Below, piece by piece: positions 53,014 to 62,175 of a stretch of DNA of 64,000 nt. Both the position numbers and the translations under genes were made by a program. How positions within the stretch are numbered: the first letter of the stretch is position 1; the number at the start of each line of letters is the position of its first letter. Under the pieces are notes generated by a model. That model worked only from the letters and a program-made list of their open reading frames with translations. It was not told the DNA's origin and ran no database searches. The stretch comes from Xylophilus sp. GOD-11R (lineage in GTDB: Bacteria; Pseudomonadota; Gammaproteobacteria; Burkholderiales; Burkholderiaceae_C): assembly GCF_033546935.1 (NCBI RefSeq), contig NZ_CP137854.1:496001-560000 (forward strand), written 5' to 3'.

Positions 53014-53918
53014 CCGAAAGCTCCGGCGCCCAGGCGCGCCTGGAGAAAGTCGAGAAAGCAGCCGATGCGCGAGGCCAGCTGCGTATTGCGGTAGTACACC
53101 GCATTGATCGGCTGGCGCGACTCCAGCGTGTCGCGCGCCAGCACCTGCACCAGCCGGCCCTGGCGGCGGTCTTCGGCGCTCATGAAGTCCGACAGGCAGG
53201 CGATGCCGTCGCCGCCCAGGGCGAGCTGCCGCAGGGTTTCGCCGCTCGAGGCCGCGATGTGCGGCACGGCGGTCCAGCCGTCGCCCTGGCCGCAGCGCAG
53301 CGGCCAGCGGTTGAGCGACTCCGGCTGGGTGAAGCCCAGCAGGGTGTGGCCGGCCAGGTCGTCCACCTGGCGCGGCTTGCCGCGACGGGCGAGGTAGTCG
53401 GGGCTCGCCAGCAGGCGGACCTGGCTGGTGCCGAGGGTGCGTGCGTGCAGAGTGGAGTCGCGCAGGGCGCCGATGCGGATCGCCACGTCGGTGCGGCGCT
53501 CCAGCAGGTCGATGTTGAGGTCGTCGGTGTCGAGTTCCAGCTGGATCTGCGGATACGCCGCCAGGAAGTCGCCGACCAGCGGCACCACCGCGTGCAGCAT
53601 GAAGGGCGAGGCGGCGTTCACCCGCAGGCGCCCGGCCGGTCGGGCCCGGCGGGCGGCCATCTGCTCCTCGGCATCGTCGAGGGAGGCCAGGATGGCGCGG
53701 GTGCGGCCGAGAAAGACCTCGCCTTCCTCGGTGAGCTGCAGCCGGCGGGTGGTGCGGCTGAGCAGGGTGGTGTCGAGCTTCCTTTCCAGCCGCGTCAGTG
53801 CCCGGCTGATGCCCGACACCGTCTGCCCCAGCTGGTCGGCGGCGGCGGTGATGGAGCCGGCGTCGACCACGGCGGCGAAGGCCTGGAGTTCTTCCAAGGT
53901 GGTTTTCATCGGCTCCAT
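53010..53918 (-). CDS. LysR-family transcriptional regulator
   Basis: A 302-residue regulator. The N-terminal winged helix is LEELQAFAAVVDAGSITAAA, then DQLGQTVSGISRALTRLERKL. The C-terminal effector domain includes AGRLRVNAASPFMLHAVVP and TDVAIRIGALRDSTLHARTLG, the pattern of the common DhcR/YhaJ-like subgroup. It is divergent from an MFS exporter gene 103 bases away, so it probably controls that exporter. The effector is unknown. ATG 53918 was chosen; ATG 53909 (MKTTLEEL) is equally plausible. Confidence 0.92.
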   Translation of the reverse strand: MEPMKTTLEELQAFAAVVDAGSITAAADQLGQTVSGISRALTRLERKLDTTLLSRTTRRLQLTEEGEVFLGRTRAILASLDDAEEQMAARRARPAGRLRVNAASPFMLHAVVPLVGDFLAAYPQIQLELDTDDLNIDLLERRTDVAIRIGALRDSTLHARTLGTSQVRLLASPDYLARRGKPRQVDDLAGHTLLGFTQPESLNRWPLRCGQGDGWTAVPHIAASSGETLRQLALGGDGIACLSDFMSAEDRRQGRLVQVLARDTLESRQPINAVYYRNTQLASRIGCFLDFLQARLGAGAFG

Positions 53919-54021
53919 TATTGATTCGCGGGCAAATATCTTCTGTGGAGATGCCGGTTTTTCTGCAAGAAAGAAGCGAACACACTCCGGGCCTCGACCC
54001 GCTTGCTGCAGGAGTTTTCCC

Positions 54022-55212
54022 ATGCCCATTGCCCTGTTCGCGCTGACGCTCAGCGCATTCGCCATCGGCACGACCGAGTTCGTGATCGTCGGCCTGCTGC
54101 CGACGGTGGCGGCCGACCTCGGTGTCGATCTGCCCTCGGCCGGGCTGCTGGTCAGCCTCTACGCGCTCGGCGTGGCCATCGGCGCACCGGTGCTGACCGC
54201 GCTGACCGGCCGACTGCCGCGCAAGACCTTGCTGCTCGGCCTGATGGCGCTGTTCACGGTCGGCAACCTGCTGGCCTGGCAGGCGCCCGGATACGAGTCG
54301 CTGGTGGCGGCGCGCATCCTTACCGGTCTGGCGCACGGTGTGTTCTTCTCGATCGGCTCGACCATCGCCACCGGCCTGGTGCCGCGCGACAAGGCGGCGA
54401 GCGCCATCGCGCTGATGTTCACCGGCCTGACCGTCGCGCTGGTGACCGGCGTGCCGCTGGGCACCTTCATCGGCCAGCATTTCGGCTGGCGCGAAACCTT
54501 TCTCGCCGTGGCGGCGCTGGGCGTGGTCGCCTTCGTCGGCAGCGCGGTGTTCGTGCCGCGTGGCATTCGCCATGCGCCGCCGGCCTCGCTCGTGCAGCAG
54601 GCCCGGGTGCTCGCCGAGCCGCGCCTGCTGCTGGTCTATGCCAAGACGGCGATCGGCTACGGCGGCTCCTTCATTCCGTTCACCTTCCTCGCGCCGATCC
54701 TCACCGAGGTGTCCGGCTTCAGCGCTGGCGCGGTGGGCTGGGTGATGCTGGTCTACGGGGTCTCGGTGGCGGCGGGCAACCTGTGGGGCGGGCGACTCGC
54801 CGACCGGCTGGGACCGATCCCGGCGCTGCGCATCATCTTCGCGCTGCTGGCGGCGGTGCTGCTGCTGCTGCAATTCACCGCGCCACATCCGTGGCTGGCG
54901 CTGGCGACGGTGCTGCTCTGGGGCGCGGTCGCCTTCGGCAACGTGCCGGGGCTGCAGGTCTATGTGGTCAAACAGGCCGAGCGCTTCACGCCCCGCGCGG
55001 TGGACGTGGCCTCGGGCCTGAACATCGCCGCCTTCAACCTGGGTATCGCCGGCGCCGCCTGGGTGGGCGGCCTGATCGTCACCCACCTCGGACTGATGCA
55101 CACCCCGTGGATCGGCGCGCTGGTGGTGCTGGTGTCGCTGGGGCTGACCCACTGGAGCGGCGCACTCGACCGGCGAGACGATTCGCGCACCCGCATGGCC
55201 GCCGTCGTGTGA
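54022..55212 (+). CDS. MFS efflux transporter (DHA1, YdhP/AraJ-like)
   Basis: A 396-residue inner-membrane transporter with about 12 helices. The N terminus, LFALTLSAFAIGTTEFVIVG, and the loop motif TGRLPRKTLLLGLMALFTVGN are typical of the DHA1 sugar/drug efflux group (YdhP, AraJ, Cml-like). The central repeat includes GVFFSIGSTIATGLVPRDKA. An AGGAG ribosome site lies 6 bases upstream of the ATG. Substrate unknown. It is divergent from the LysR regulator, a common autoregulated pair. Confidence 0.9.
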   Translation: MPIALFALTLSAFAIGTTEFVIVGLLPTVAADLGVDLPSAGLLVSLYALGVAIGAPVLTALTGRLPRKTLLLGLMALFTVGNLLAWQAPGYESLVAARILTGLAHGVFFSIGSTIATGLVPRDKAASAIALMFTGLTVALVTGVPLGTFIGQHFGWRETFLAVAALGVVAFVGSAVFVPRGIRHAPPASLVQQARVLAEPRLLLVYAKTAIGYGGSFIPFTFLAPILTEVSGFSAGAVGWVMLVYGVSVAAGNLWGGRLADRLGPIPALRIIFALLAAVLLLLQFTAPHPWLALATVLLWGAVAFGNVPGLQVYVVKQAERFTPRAVDVASGLNIAAFNLGIAGAAWVGGLIVTHLGLMHTPWIGALVVLVSLGLTHWSGALDRRDDSRTRMAAVV

Positions 55213-55342
55213 ATCATTTCGCAGGCTTGGGCCGGTGATTGAAAAGCGCCGGTAAAGGCCCGGCGCGTTCGCGGTGCGTTCTGGTTTGTACGGTAAAAGT
55301 GCGGATTGGCCCGCCCGGGCCAGCCCTCAAAATGCGGGTTCG

Positions 55343-55370
55343 GAAATTGCAACAAAATGCATGCAGTTTC
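55343..55370. promoter_or_regulatory. Inverted repeat upstream of the RND efflux operon
   Basis: The arms GAAATTGCA and TGCAGTTTC match at eight of nine positions as an inverted repeat separated by ten bases. It lies 36 bases upstream of the membrane-fusion gene, a typical place for a TetR/AcrR-type operator. No such regulator is encoded next to it. Confidence 0.5.
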
Positions 55371-55406
55371 TGAAACCTTCGCCGCGCCCACCGCTCCAAA
55401 CCGCTC

Positions 55407-56657
55407 ATGATTTCCAATCGCCCGCTGCGTACGGCAGCGCAACGACTGCCGGCGCTCGGCGCGCTGGCAGCGCTCAGCCTTTTCCTGGTGGCCTGTTCGG
55501 ACAAGAAGGCGGCCGCGCCGCCAGCCGGGCCGGCCGAGGTGGGTGTCGTCACCCTGAAGCCACAGACCACGGTGTTCACCACCGAATTGCCCGGGCGCAC
55601 CAGCGCCTTCCTGGCGGCCGACATCCGGCCGCAGGTCGGCGGCATCGTGCAGCAGCGCCTGTTCACCGAGGGCGCCACGGTGCGCGCCGGCCAGCCGCTC
55701 TACCAGATCGATCCGTCCACGTACAAGGCGGCGCTGTCCAGCGCCGAAGCCGCCCTGGCGCGCAGCAAGGCGACCTCGATCGCCGCCGACGCCACCGCCG
55801 GTCGCAATGCCGAACTGGTGCGCATCGATGCGGTGAGCAAGCAGGTCAACGACCAGAGCCAGGCCGCGCTGGCGCAGTCCAAGGCCGACGTCGCCACCGC
55901 GCAGGCTTCGGTGGACACCGCCCGCATCAACCTCGCCTTCACCCGGCTCACCTCGCCGATCTCCGGGCGCATCGGTACGTCCACCGTCACGCCCGGCGCC
56001 CTGGTCACGGCCAACCAGGCGACGGCGCTCGCTACGGTGCAGCAGATCGATCCGCTCTACGTCGACGTTACCCAGTCCAGCGCCGAGGTGCTGCGGCTCA
56101 AGCGTGACTTCGCCGCCGGCCGCCTGACCCGCAGCGGCGCGGACGCCGCCCGCATCAAGCTGCTGCTGGAAGACGGCAGCCCCTACGGTCACGATGGCCG
56201 GCTGCAGTTCGCCGGCATCAGCGTGAACCAGACGACCGGCGCGGTCACGCTGCGCGCCACCGTACCCAATCCCGAAGGCCTGCTGCTGCCGGGCATGTAC
56301 GTGCGCGCCGTGGTGGAGGAGGGCTCGGACAAGGACGCGCTGCTCGCGCCGCAGCAGGGCGTGCTGCGCGACGCGGTCGGCCGGGCCTCGGCGCTGGTCG
56401 TCGACCAGAACAACAAGGTGCAGCGCAAGACGGTGAACGTGGGCCGTGCCATCGGCAACCGCTGGCTGGTGCGCGACGGCCTGGCCGCCGGCGACCGGCT
56501 GGTGGTGGAGGGCTCGATGCGGGTGAAGCCGGGCGACACGGTGAAAGCCGTCGAAATGGACTTGGCCGCGCTCACCGCGGCGGCGGGCAAGGCGGCTGCG
56601 ACCGGCGCCACCGACGACGCCGCGGCAGCGGCGCCGGCCGGCGCCGCCGTGCGCTGA
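55407..56657 (+). CDS. RND efflux periplasmic adaptor (MexA/AcrA-like lipoprotein)
   Basis: A 416-residue membrane-fusion protein. A lipoprotein signal ends LSLFLVAC. The lipoyl-like segments are ELPGRTSAFLAADIRPQVGG and TSPISGRIGTSTVTPGALVT, flanking a coiled-coil hairpin (ALSSAEAALARSKATS to VDTARINLAFT). The beta-barrel and membrane-proximal domains follow (AVTLRATVPNPEGLLLPGMYVRA). An Ala-rich tail ends the protein. It is the first gene of a three-gene efflux operon, 19 bases before the pump gene. Confidence 0.94.
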   Translation: MISNRPLRTAAQRLPALGALAALSLFLVACSDKKAAAPPAGPAEVGVVTLKPQTTVFTTELPGRTSAFLAADIRPQVGGIVQQRLFTEGATVRAGQPLYQIDPSTYKAALSSAEAALARSKATSIAADATAGRNAELVRIDAVSKQVNDQSQAALAQSKADVATAQASVDTARINLAFTRLTSPISGRIGTSTVTPGALVTANQATALATVQQIDPLYVDVTQSSAEVLRLKRDFAAGRLTRSGADAARIKLLLEDGSPYGHDGRLQFAGISVNQTTGAVTLRATVPNPEGLLLPGMYVRAVVEEGSDKDALLAPQQGVLRDAVGRASALVVDQNNKVQRKTVNVGRAIGNRWLVRDGLAAGDRLVVEGSMRVKPGDTVKAVEMDLAALTAAAGKAAATGATDDAAAAAPAGAAVR

Positions 56658-56676
56658 ACGCCAGGGCGAAACGCAC

Positions 56677-59600
56677 ATGGCACGCTTTTTCATCGACCGG
56701 CCCATCTTCGCGTGGGTACTCGCCATCGTCATCATGCTGGCGGGCGCCATCTCCATCCGCACGCTGCCGCTGGAGCAGTACCCCAACATCGCGCCGCCGT
56801 CGATCTCGATCACCGCCAACTACACCGGCGCGTCGGCCAAGACGGTGGAAGACTCGGTCACCCAGGTGATCGAGCAGCAGCTCAAAGGGCTGGACAACCT
56901 CATCTACATGGGCGCGACGAGTTCCTCGTCGGGCCAGTCGCGCACCACGCTCACCTTCAACGCCGGCACCAACCCCGACGTGGCGCAGATGCAGGTGCAG
57001 AACAAGCTGCAGCAGGCCATGCCGCGCCTGCCGACCTCGGTGCAGAGCCAGGGCGTCACGGTGACCAAGGCCGGCAACGATTTCCTGATGATCGTGTCGC
57101 TCTACTCCGAGAACCCGGCGCTCACCCGCACCGACATCGGCGACTACATCAACAGCAACCTGGTCGATCCGGTCAGCCGGCTCGACGGCGTGGCCGAGGT
57201 GCAGGTGCTCGGCTCGGGCTACGCCATGCGCATCTGGCTCGACGCGGCCAAGCTCGAGAAATACGGGTTGATTCCCTCCGACGTCACCGCCGCGCTCAAC
57301 GCGCAGAACGCCCAGGTGTCGGCCGGCCAGCTCGGCGGCCTGCCGGCGCTCTCGCAGCAGCAGCTCAGCGCCACGGTCACCGCACGCAGCAAGCTGCAGA
57401 CGCCCGAGCAGTTCGAGAACGTGCTGCTGCGCACCGCGACCGATGGCTCGCTGGTGCTGGTGAAGGACGTGGCGCGGGTGGAACTCGGCGCCGAAAGCCT
57501 CACGGTGCAGTCGCGGCTCAACGGCCGCGCGGCCGCCGGCATGGGCATCGTGCTGGCCAACGGCGCCAACGCGCTGAAGGTGTCCGAGGCGGTGGTGGCC
57601 AAGGTCAAGGAGCTCGAGCCCTTCTTCCCGAACCAGATGAAGTCGCTGGTCGGCTACGACACCACGCCCTTCGTGCAGGCCTCGATACACGAGGTGGTCA
57701 AGGCGCTGATCGAGGCGATGCTGCTGGTGGTGCTGATCATGTATCTGTTCCTGCAGAACTTCCGCGCCACGCTGATCCCCACGATCGCGGTGCCGGTGGT
57801 GCTGCTGGGCACCTTCGGCGTGCTGTCGGCGCTGGGTTATTCCATCAACACACTCACCATGTTCGGCATGGTGCTGGCCATCGGCCTGCTGGTGGACGAC
57901 GCGATCGTGGTGGTGGAAAACGTCGAGCGGGTGATGAGCGAGGAGCACCTGTCACCCAAGGAGGCCACGCGCAAGTCCATGGACGAGATCACGCCGGCGC
58001 TGATCGGCATCGCGCTGGTGCTGTCGGCGGTGTTCATTCCCATGGCCTTCTTCGGCGGCTCGACCGGCATCATCTACCGGCAGTTCTCGGTAACCATCGT
58101 GGCGGCCATGGCACTGTCGGTGCTGGTGGCGTTGACGCTCACGCCGGCGCTCTGCGCCACCATGCTCAAGCACCACGAGCACGACGCCGAAGGGCACAAG
58201 AAGATCCGGCGCGGCCCGCTGGGCTGGGTCGACCGCTTCTTCGCGATGTTCAACCGCGGCTTCGACAAGACGGCCGCTGTCACCGAAGGCGGCGTGCGCC
58301 AGGTGGTGCGGCGCGGCAAGCGCAGCATGGTGGTCTACCTGGCCATCGCCGGCGTCATGGCCTTCATGTTCTGGCGGCTGCCCACGTCGTTCCTGCCGGT
58401 GGAAGACCAGGGCACGCTGCAGGCCGACATCCGCCTGCCCGCCGGTGCCACCGACGCCCGCACCCAGCAGGTGATGCGGCAGTTCGAGGAGATCATCCGC
58501 AAGCAGCCGGAGGTGGTGAACATCAACACCAGCACCGGCCAGAACGGCGACCAGGCTTCGGGCCGGGCCTTCATCAAGCTCAAGCCCTGGGAAGAGCGGC
58601 CGGGCCCCGAGCACAGCGCAGCGGCTATCGTGAAGCGCGCCAATGCCGAGCTGGCCAAGATCCGCGACGCGCGGGTGTTGCTGCTGCTGCCGCCGGCGGT
58701 GCGCGGGCTCGGCGCTTCGTCGGGTTTCAACTTCTTCATCCAGGACACCGCCGCGCTCGGCCACGACGCGCTGGTCAAGGCCACCGACAAGTTCCTGGAG
58801 GAGTCCCGCAAGGACCCCGAGCTCACCGGCGTGCGCAACAACAACCTGAGCGACACCGCGCAGTTCGCGATCGACATCGACGACCGCCGCGCCGGCGCGC
58901 TCGGGCTGGCCACCGCCGACATCAACACCACGCTGTCGGCCGCGCTCGGCGGCACTTACGTCAACGACTTCCTGGACCGCGGCCGGGTGAAGCGGGTCTA
59001 CATCCAGGGCGACGCGCCATTTCGCATGCTGCCCGACGACGTGAAGAAGTGGACCGTGCGCAACGCCACCGGGCAGATGGTGCCGTTCTCGTCCTTCTCC
59101 AGCCAGCGCTGGACCTTCGGCTCACCGCAGCTGCAGCGCTTCAACGGTGTGCCGGCCTACGAGATCCTGGGCAGCGCGATCGAGGGCGTGAGTTCGGGCA
59201 CCGCGATGCAGAAGGTGTCGGACATCATGACCAAGATGCCGCAAGGCATCGGCTATGCGCTCACCGGCGCCTCCTTCGAGGAACGCCGTTCCGGCGCACA
59301 GGCGCCGCTGCTCTATGCGGTGTCGATCCTGTTCGTGTTCCTTTGTCTGGCGGCGCTGTACGAGAGCTGGTCGGTGCCGTTCTCGGTGATTCTGGTGGTG
59401 CCGCTCGGCATCATCGGCGCGCTCGCCTTCACGGGGCTGCGCGGCATGTCCAACGACGTGTATTTCCAGGTGGGGCTGCTCACCACGGTGGGCTTGTCGT
59501 GCAAGAACGCGATCCTGATCGTGGAGTTCGCGGTGCAGTTGCAGGATCAGGGGCGCTCGCTGGTCGACGCCATCTACGAGGCAGTGCGGCTGCGGCTGCG

Positions 59601-59865
59601 GCCCATCCTGATGACCTCGCTGGCCTTCGGCTTCGGCGTGCTGCCGCTGGTGATCGGCACCGGCGCCGGCGCGGCCGGCCGGCAGGCCATCGGCACGGCG
59701 GTGTTCGGCGGCATGGTGTCGGCCACGGTGCTCGGCATTTTCTTCGTGCCGGTGTTCTTCGTGCTGATACGCGGCCTGTTCAAGTCGGGCCAGGGCAAGA
59801 AGGACGAAGAAGGCTCCCGCCGTGACGGGCACGGCGATGCGCCGGCTCCGGAGGTGACGGCATGA
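56677..59865 (+). CDS. RND multidrug efflux pump, inner-membrane subunit (AcrB/MexB-like)
   Basis: A 1062-residue HAE1-type proton-driven pump with 12 transmembrane helices and two large periplasmic loops. It starts ARFFIDRPIFAWVLAIVIML, and shows the proton-relay Asp407-Asp408 in GLLVDDAIVVVENVERV and Lys943 in GLSCKNAILIVEFA, so the relay is intact. TM-flanking motifs such as GNSIVAV-like segments are replaced by the usual HAE1 versions. It probably exports drugs, dyes or solvents with the adaptor and OprM-type channel. Its stop overlaps the next gene's start by four bases. Confidence 0.96.
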   Translation: MARFFIDRPIFAWVLAIVIMLAGAISIRTLPLEQYPNIAPPSISITANYTGASAKTVEDSVTQVIEQQLKGLDNLIYMGATSSSSGQSRTTLTFNAGTNPDVAQMQVQNKLQQAMPRLPTSVQSQGVTVTKAGNDFLMIVSLYSENPALTRTDIGDYINSNLVDPVSRLDGVAEVQVLGSGYAMRIWLDAAKLEKYGLIPSDVTAALNAQNAQVSAGQLGGLPALSQQQLSATVTARSKLQTPEQFENVLLRTATDGSLVLVKDVARVELGAESLTVQSRLNGRAAAGMGIVLANGANALKVSEAVVAKVKELEPFFPNQMKSLVGYDTTPFVQASIHEVVKALIEAMLLVVLIMYLFLQNFRATLIPTIAVPVVLLGTFGVLSALGYSINTLTMFGMVLAIGLLVDDAIVVVENVERVMSEEHLSPKEATRKSMDEITPALIGIALVLSAVFIPMAFFGGSTGIIYRQFSVTIVAAMALSVLVALTLTPALCATMLKHHEHDAEGHKKIRRGPLGWVDRFFAMFNRGFDKTAAVTEGGVRQVVRRGKRSMVVYLAIAGVMAFMFWRLPTSFLPVEDQGTLQADIRLPAGATDARTQQVMRQFEEIIRKQPEVVNINTSTGQNGDQASGRAFIKLKPWEERPGPEHSAAAIVKRANAELAKIRDARVLLLLPPAVRGLGASSGFNFFIQDTAALGHDALVKATDKFLEESRKDPELTGVRNNNLSDTAQFAIDIDDRRAGALGLATADINTTLSAALGGTYVNDFLDRGRVKRVYIQGDAPFRMLPDDVKKWTVRNATGQMVPFSSFSSQRWTFGSPQLQRFNGVPAYEILGSAIEGVSSGTAMQKVSDIMTKMPQGIGYALTGASFEERRSGAQAPLLYAVSILFVFLCLAALYESWSVPFSVILVVPLGIIGALAFTGLRGMSNDVYFQVGLLTTVGLSCKNAILIVEFAVQLQDQGRSLVDAIYEAVRLRLRPILMTSLAFGFGVLPLVIGTGAGAAGRQAIGTAVFGGMVSATVLGIFFVPVFFVLIRGLFKSGQGKKDEEGSRRDGHGDAPAPEVTA

Positions 59866-61274
59866 AGACCGTGCGCCTCACCGCCCTGACGCTGGCGCTG
59901 GCCCTCGGCGGCTGCGTCAATCTCGCCCCCGATTACCAGCGCCCCGGCCCCGCGATTCCCGAAGGCTGGAAGGCCGGCTCGCAGCCGGTCGTGGACGCCG
60001 TGGCCACGCCGGCCCCGGCGCTCGCCTGGCGCGAATTCTTCATCGACGACCGGCTGCGGCAAGTCATCAAGACCGCGCTCGACAACAACCGCGACCTGCG
60101 CGTGGCGGCCCTCAACATCGAGCGGGCACGGGCGCAGTATGCGATTCAGCGGGCGGCTCTGCTGCCCACCGTCAACGCCACCGGCAGTGCCAGCCGCACC
60201 CGGACCGCCGAAGACCTGACCGCCACCGGCCGCTCGACCACGCTCAACCAGTACGGCGCCAGCGTGGGCGTGGCGAGCTACGAGCTCGACCTCTTCGGCC
60301 GCATCGGCAACCTCAACGAAGCCGCCATCCAGGCCTATCTGTCGCTCGACGAAACCCGGCGCAGCGTGCAGATCAGCCTGCTGTCGGACGTGGCGACCAC
60401 CTGGCTCACCCTGGCGGCCGACCAGCGCCGCCTGCGGCTGGCGCAGGAAACCCTGCGCAGCCAGCAGGCGTCCTACGACCTGACCGTGAAAGCGCGCGAC
60501 ATCGGCAACGAGTCGGGCCTGACACTGGCGCAGGCACGCACCACGGTCGATAGCGCGCGGTCGGACGTCGCCGCCTACAGCCGCGCCATCGCGCAGGACC
60601 GCAACCTGCTGGCCCTGCTGGTCGGCTCCAGCGTGCCGGACGCGTTGCTGCCGGTGGTCGACGAGGGCCTGATGACCGTCACCCCGCTGGTGAACGTGCC
60701 CGAAGGCCTGCCCTCGACGCTGCTGCAGAACCGGCCCGACGTCCTGGCGGCCGAGCACACGCTGCAGGCGGCCAATGCCAACATCGGCGCGGCGCGTGCG
60801 GCGTTCTTCCCACGCATCACACTCACCGGTTCGGCGGGCAGTGGGAGTCGGGATCTGTCAAACCTGTTCGAGTCGGGCAATGGTGCGTGGAGCTTCGCGC
60901 CGCAGATCGTGATTCCGATCTTCAGCGGCGGGGCGCTGCAGGCGAGCCTGGACGTGGCGCGGGTCACCCGTGACATCAACGTTGCGCAGTACGACAAGAC
61001 GATTCAGACGGCGTTCCGTGAGGTGGCCGATGCACTGGATGCACGCGCCACGCTGCAGGAGCAGCTCGACGCCCAGCGCTCCCTGCGCAACGCGTCGGAG
61101 CAGGCTTATCGCCTGTCGCAGGCGCGCTATCGCACCGGCGTCGATAGCTATCTCGACACGCTGGTGACACAACGCTCGCTGTATGCGGCGGGTCAGACGC
61201 TGATCACGCTGGAGCTGGCCGAGCAGTCGAACCGGCTGGCGCTGTACCGCACGATGGGCGGCGGCTGGCAGTAA
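59862..61274 (+). CDS. RND efflux outer-membrane channel (OprM/TtgC-like lipoprotein)
   Basis: A 470-residue TolC-fold factor of the NodT/OprM type. The lipoprotein signal ends LALALGGC, with PDYQRPGPAIPEGW the family's mature start. Two repeats of paired coiled coils are visible (IERARAQYAIQRAALLPTVN and LAAEHTLQAANANIGAARAA). Conserved GSGSRDLSNLFESGNGAWSF and the last helical stretch EQAYRLSQARYRTGVDSYLD match OprM. The start overlaps the pump stop. It converges with a small hypothetical gene 6 bases away. Confidence 0.95.
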   Translation: MKTVRLTALTLALALGGCVNLAPDYQRPGPAIPEGWKAGSQPVVDAVATPAPALAWREFFIDDRLRQVIKTALDNNRDLRVAALNIERARAQYAIQRAALLPTVNATGSASRTRTAEDLTATGRSTTLNQYGASVGVASYELDLFGRIGNLNEAAIQAYLSLDETRRSVQISLLSDVATTWLTLAADQRRLRLAQETLRSQQASYDLTVKARDIGNESGLTLAQARTTVDSARSDVAAYSRAIAQDRNLLALLVGSSVPDALLPVVDEGLMTVTPLVNVPEGLPSTLLQNRPDVLAAEHTLQAANANIGAARAAFFPRITLTGSAGSGSRDLSNLFESGNGAWSFAPQIVIPIFSGGALQASLDVARVTRDINVAQYDKTIQTAFREVADALDARATLQEQLDAQRSLRNASEQAYRLSQARYRTGVDSYLDTLVTQRSLYAAGQTLITLELAEQSNRLALYRTMGGGWQ

Positions 61275-61280
61275 GGCCTG

Positions 61281-61550
61281 TCAGGGGCGGGTCGCCGGCT
61301 TGGACCTGACACCGGCGGCGAGCGCCAGTTCGTCGGCGGTCTTGGGGGCGCTGGCCCGTCGGCTGGAGGCCGTGCCGCGCTGCTCACCGTACCAGTCGGA
61401 GTTTTGCTGCGGTCCGTGGCCGTTGCCCTTGAAGCCCGAGCCGTTCTGCACCTGTCCGGCATCGCGGGCCAGGCCCTCTTGCTCGAACTTCCTCGGATTG
61501 GCGCGCGAAATATAAGCGCCGTGCGGGTTCTTCGAATCGTCTTTCTGCAT
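61281..61550 (-). CDS. Hypothetical hydrophilic protein of 89 residues
   Basis: A small charged, Gly/Asn/Gln-rich protein without signal peptide or membrane helix: it starts MQKDDSKNPHGAYISRANPR and continues FEQEGLARDAGQVQNGSGFK. It is probably intrinsically disordered. A GGGAGC ribosome site precedes the ATG. It lies downstream of the 103-residue gene on the same strand. No family recognised. Confidence 0.6.
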   Translation of the reverse strand: MQKDDSKNPHGAYISRANPRKFEQEGLARDAGQVQNGSGFKGNGHGPQQNSDWYGEQRGTASSRRASAPKTADELALAAGVRSKPATRP

Positions 61551-61582
61551 GGGATGCTCCCGTGGCTGAAGGAAGGTGTCGA

Positions 61583-61894
61583 TCAGAAATTGCGTTCCCG
61601 CGGCTCGTTGCTGCGCGAGAGTTGTTCACCCGGCTTGTCGACCTTGCCGCTGTCGCCGCCGGTTGCGTGCGTGGTGCCGCCGCGCCGGCTGTTGTGGCCG
61701 GTGCCGGAATAGATCTCGTCGTCGTCGAAATTCATCGCGACCTGGTCGCTGCCGGAGCCGCCGTCGACCCGGCCGCCGGGCCGCTGGCCGCTGTCGGACG
61801 GGCCGATGGCATCCGGTGCCGCGTCGGCCGTCGGTGGTACGGCGTCGGTCGGCTTGCCGGTGGCGGGAAAGGCGCGTTCTGGTTTTTCGTTCAT
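61583..61894 (-). CDS. Hypothetical hydrophilic protein of 103 residues
   Basis: A small acidic, Gly/Ser/Pro-rich and probably disordered protein: MNEKPERAFPATGKPTDAVP with a core VAMNFDDDEIYSGTGHNSRR. A good AGGAG-type ribosome site is present. Composition resembles the neighbouring 89-residue gene and the 63-residue gene at 32634, perhaps a class of stress-related or matrix proteins, which is speculation. It lies downstream of metK and its repeats. Confidence 0.6.
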   Translation of the reverse strand: MNEKPERAFPATGKPTDAVPPTADAAPDAIGPSDSGQRPGGRVDGGSGSDQVAMNFDDDEIYSGTGHNSRRGGTTHATGGDSGKVDKPGEQLSRSNEPRERNF

Positions 61895-62000
61895 GGCGAA
61901 CTCCTGTCATGTCTCGAACAGGATCCACCTTCGTGAGGGCGGCGCCATCACGGTGTCGGACAAAACCGGTGATGGGCGCCGAATGGGCTTACAGAAGGAC

Positions 62001-62175
62001 TGCTGCCTTCAGCAGCGCCGCCTTGTAGCGCAAGTCGGCTCCCGGCTATCGCCGGGACTGGGCTTACAGCCCAGCTGCTGCCTTCAGCAGCGCCGCCTTG
62101 TAGCGCAAGTCGGCTCCCGGCTATCGCCGGGACTGGGCTTACAGCCCAGCTGCTGCTTTCAGCAGCGCCGCCTTG
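62001..62175 (-). repeat. 75-base tandem repeats derived from the metK 3' end
   Basis: Copies start at 62001, 62076 and 62151 (period exactly 75). The third copy is the real metK 3' end, with GCTGCTTTCAGCAGC in place of GCTGCCTTCAGCAGC. Each full unit also holds two hairpins, CTGGGCT-GTA-AGCCCAG (spanning the stop codon) and CCCGGC-GATA-GCCGGG on the metK sense strand. The duplicated tails follow the metK stop at 62139. Confidence 0.9.

Noticed and set aside
52051..55152. 1033-codon minus-strand open frame
   Set aside because: Only its last 81 codons look like a gene. The rest lies antisense to frnE-like and MFS genes and in a different frame from the LysR gene.
56712..59825. Second 1037-codon plus-strand frame within the RND pump gene
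   Set aside because: It is a +2-frame shadow of the AcrB-like gene with a His/Arg/Gly-rich composition.
62001..62175. CRISPR-like repeats near metK
   Set aside because: The units are contiguous 75-base duplications of coding sequence with no spacers.
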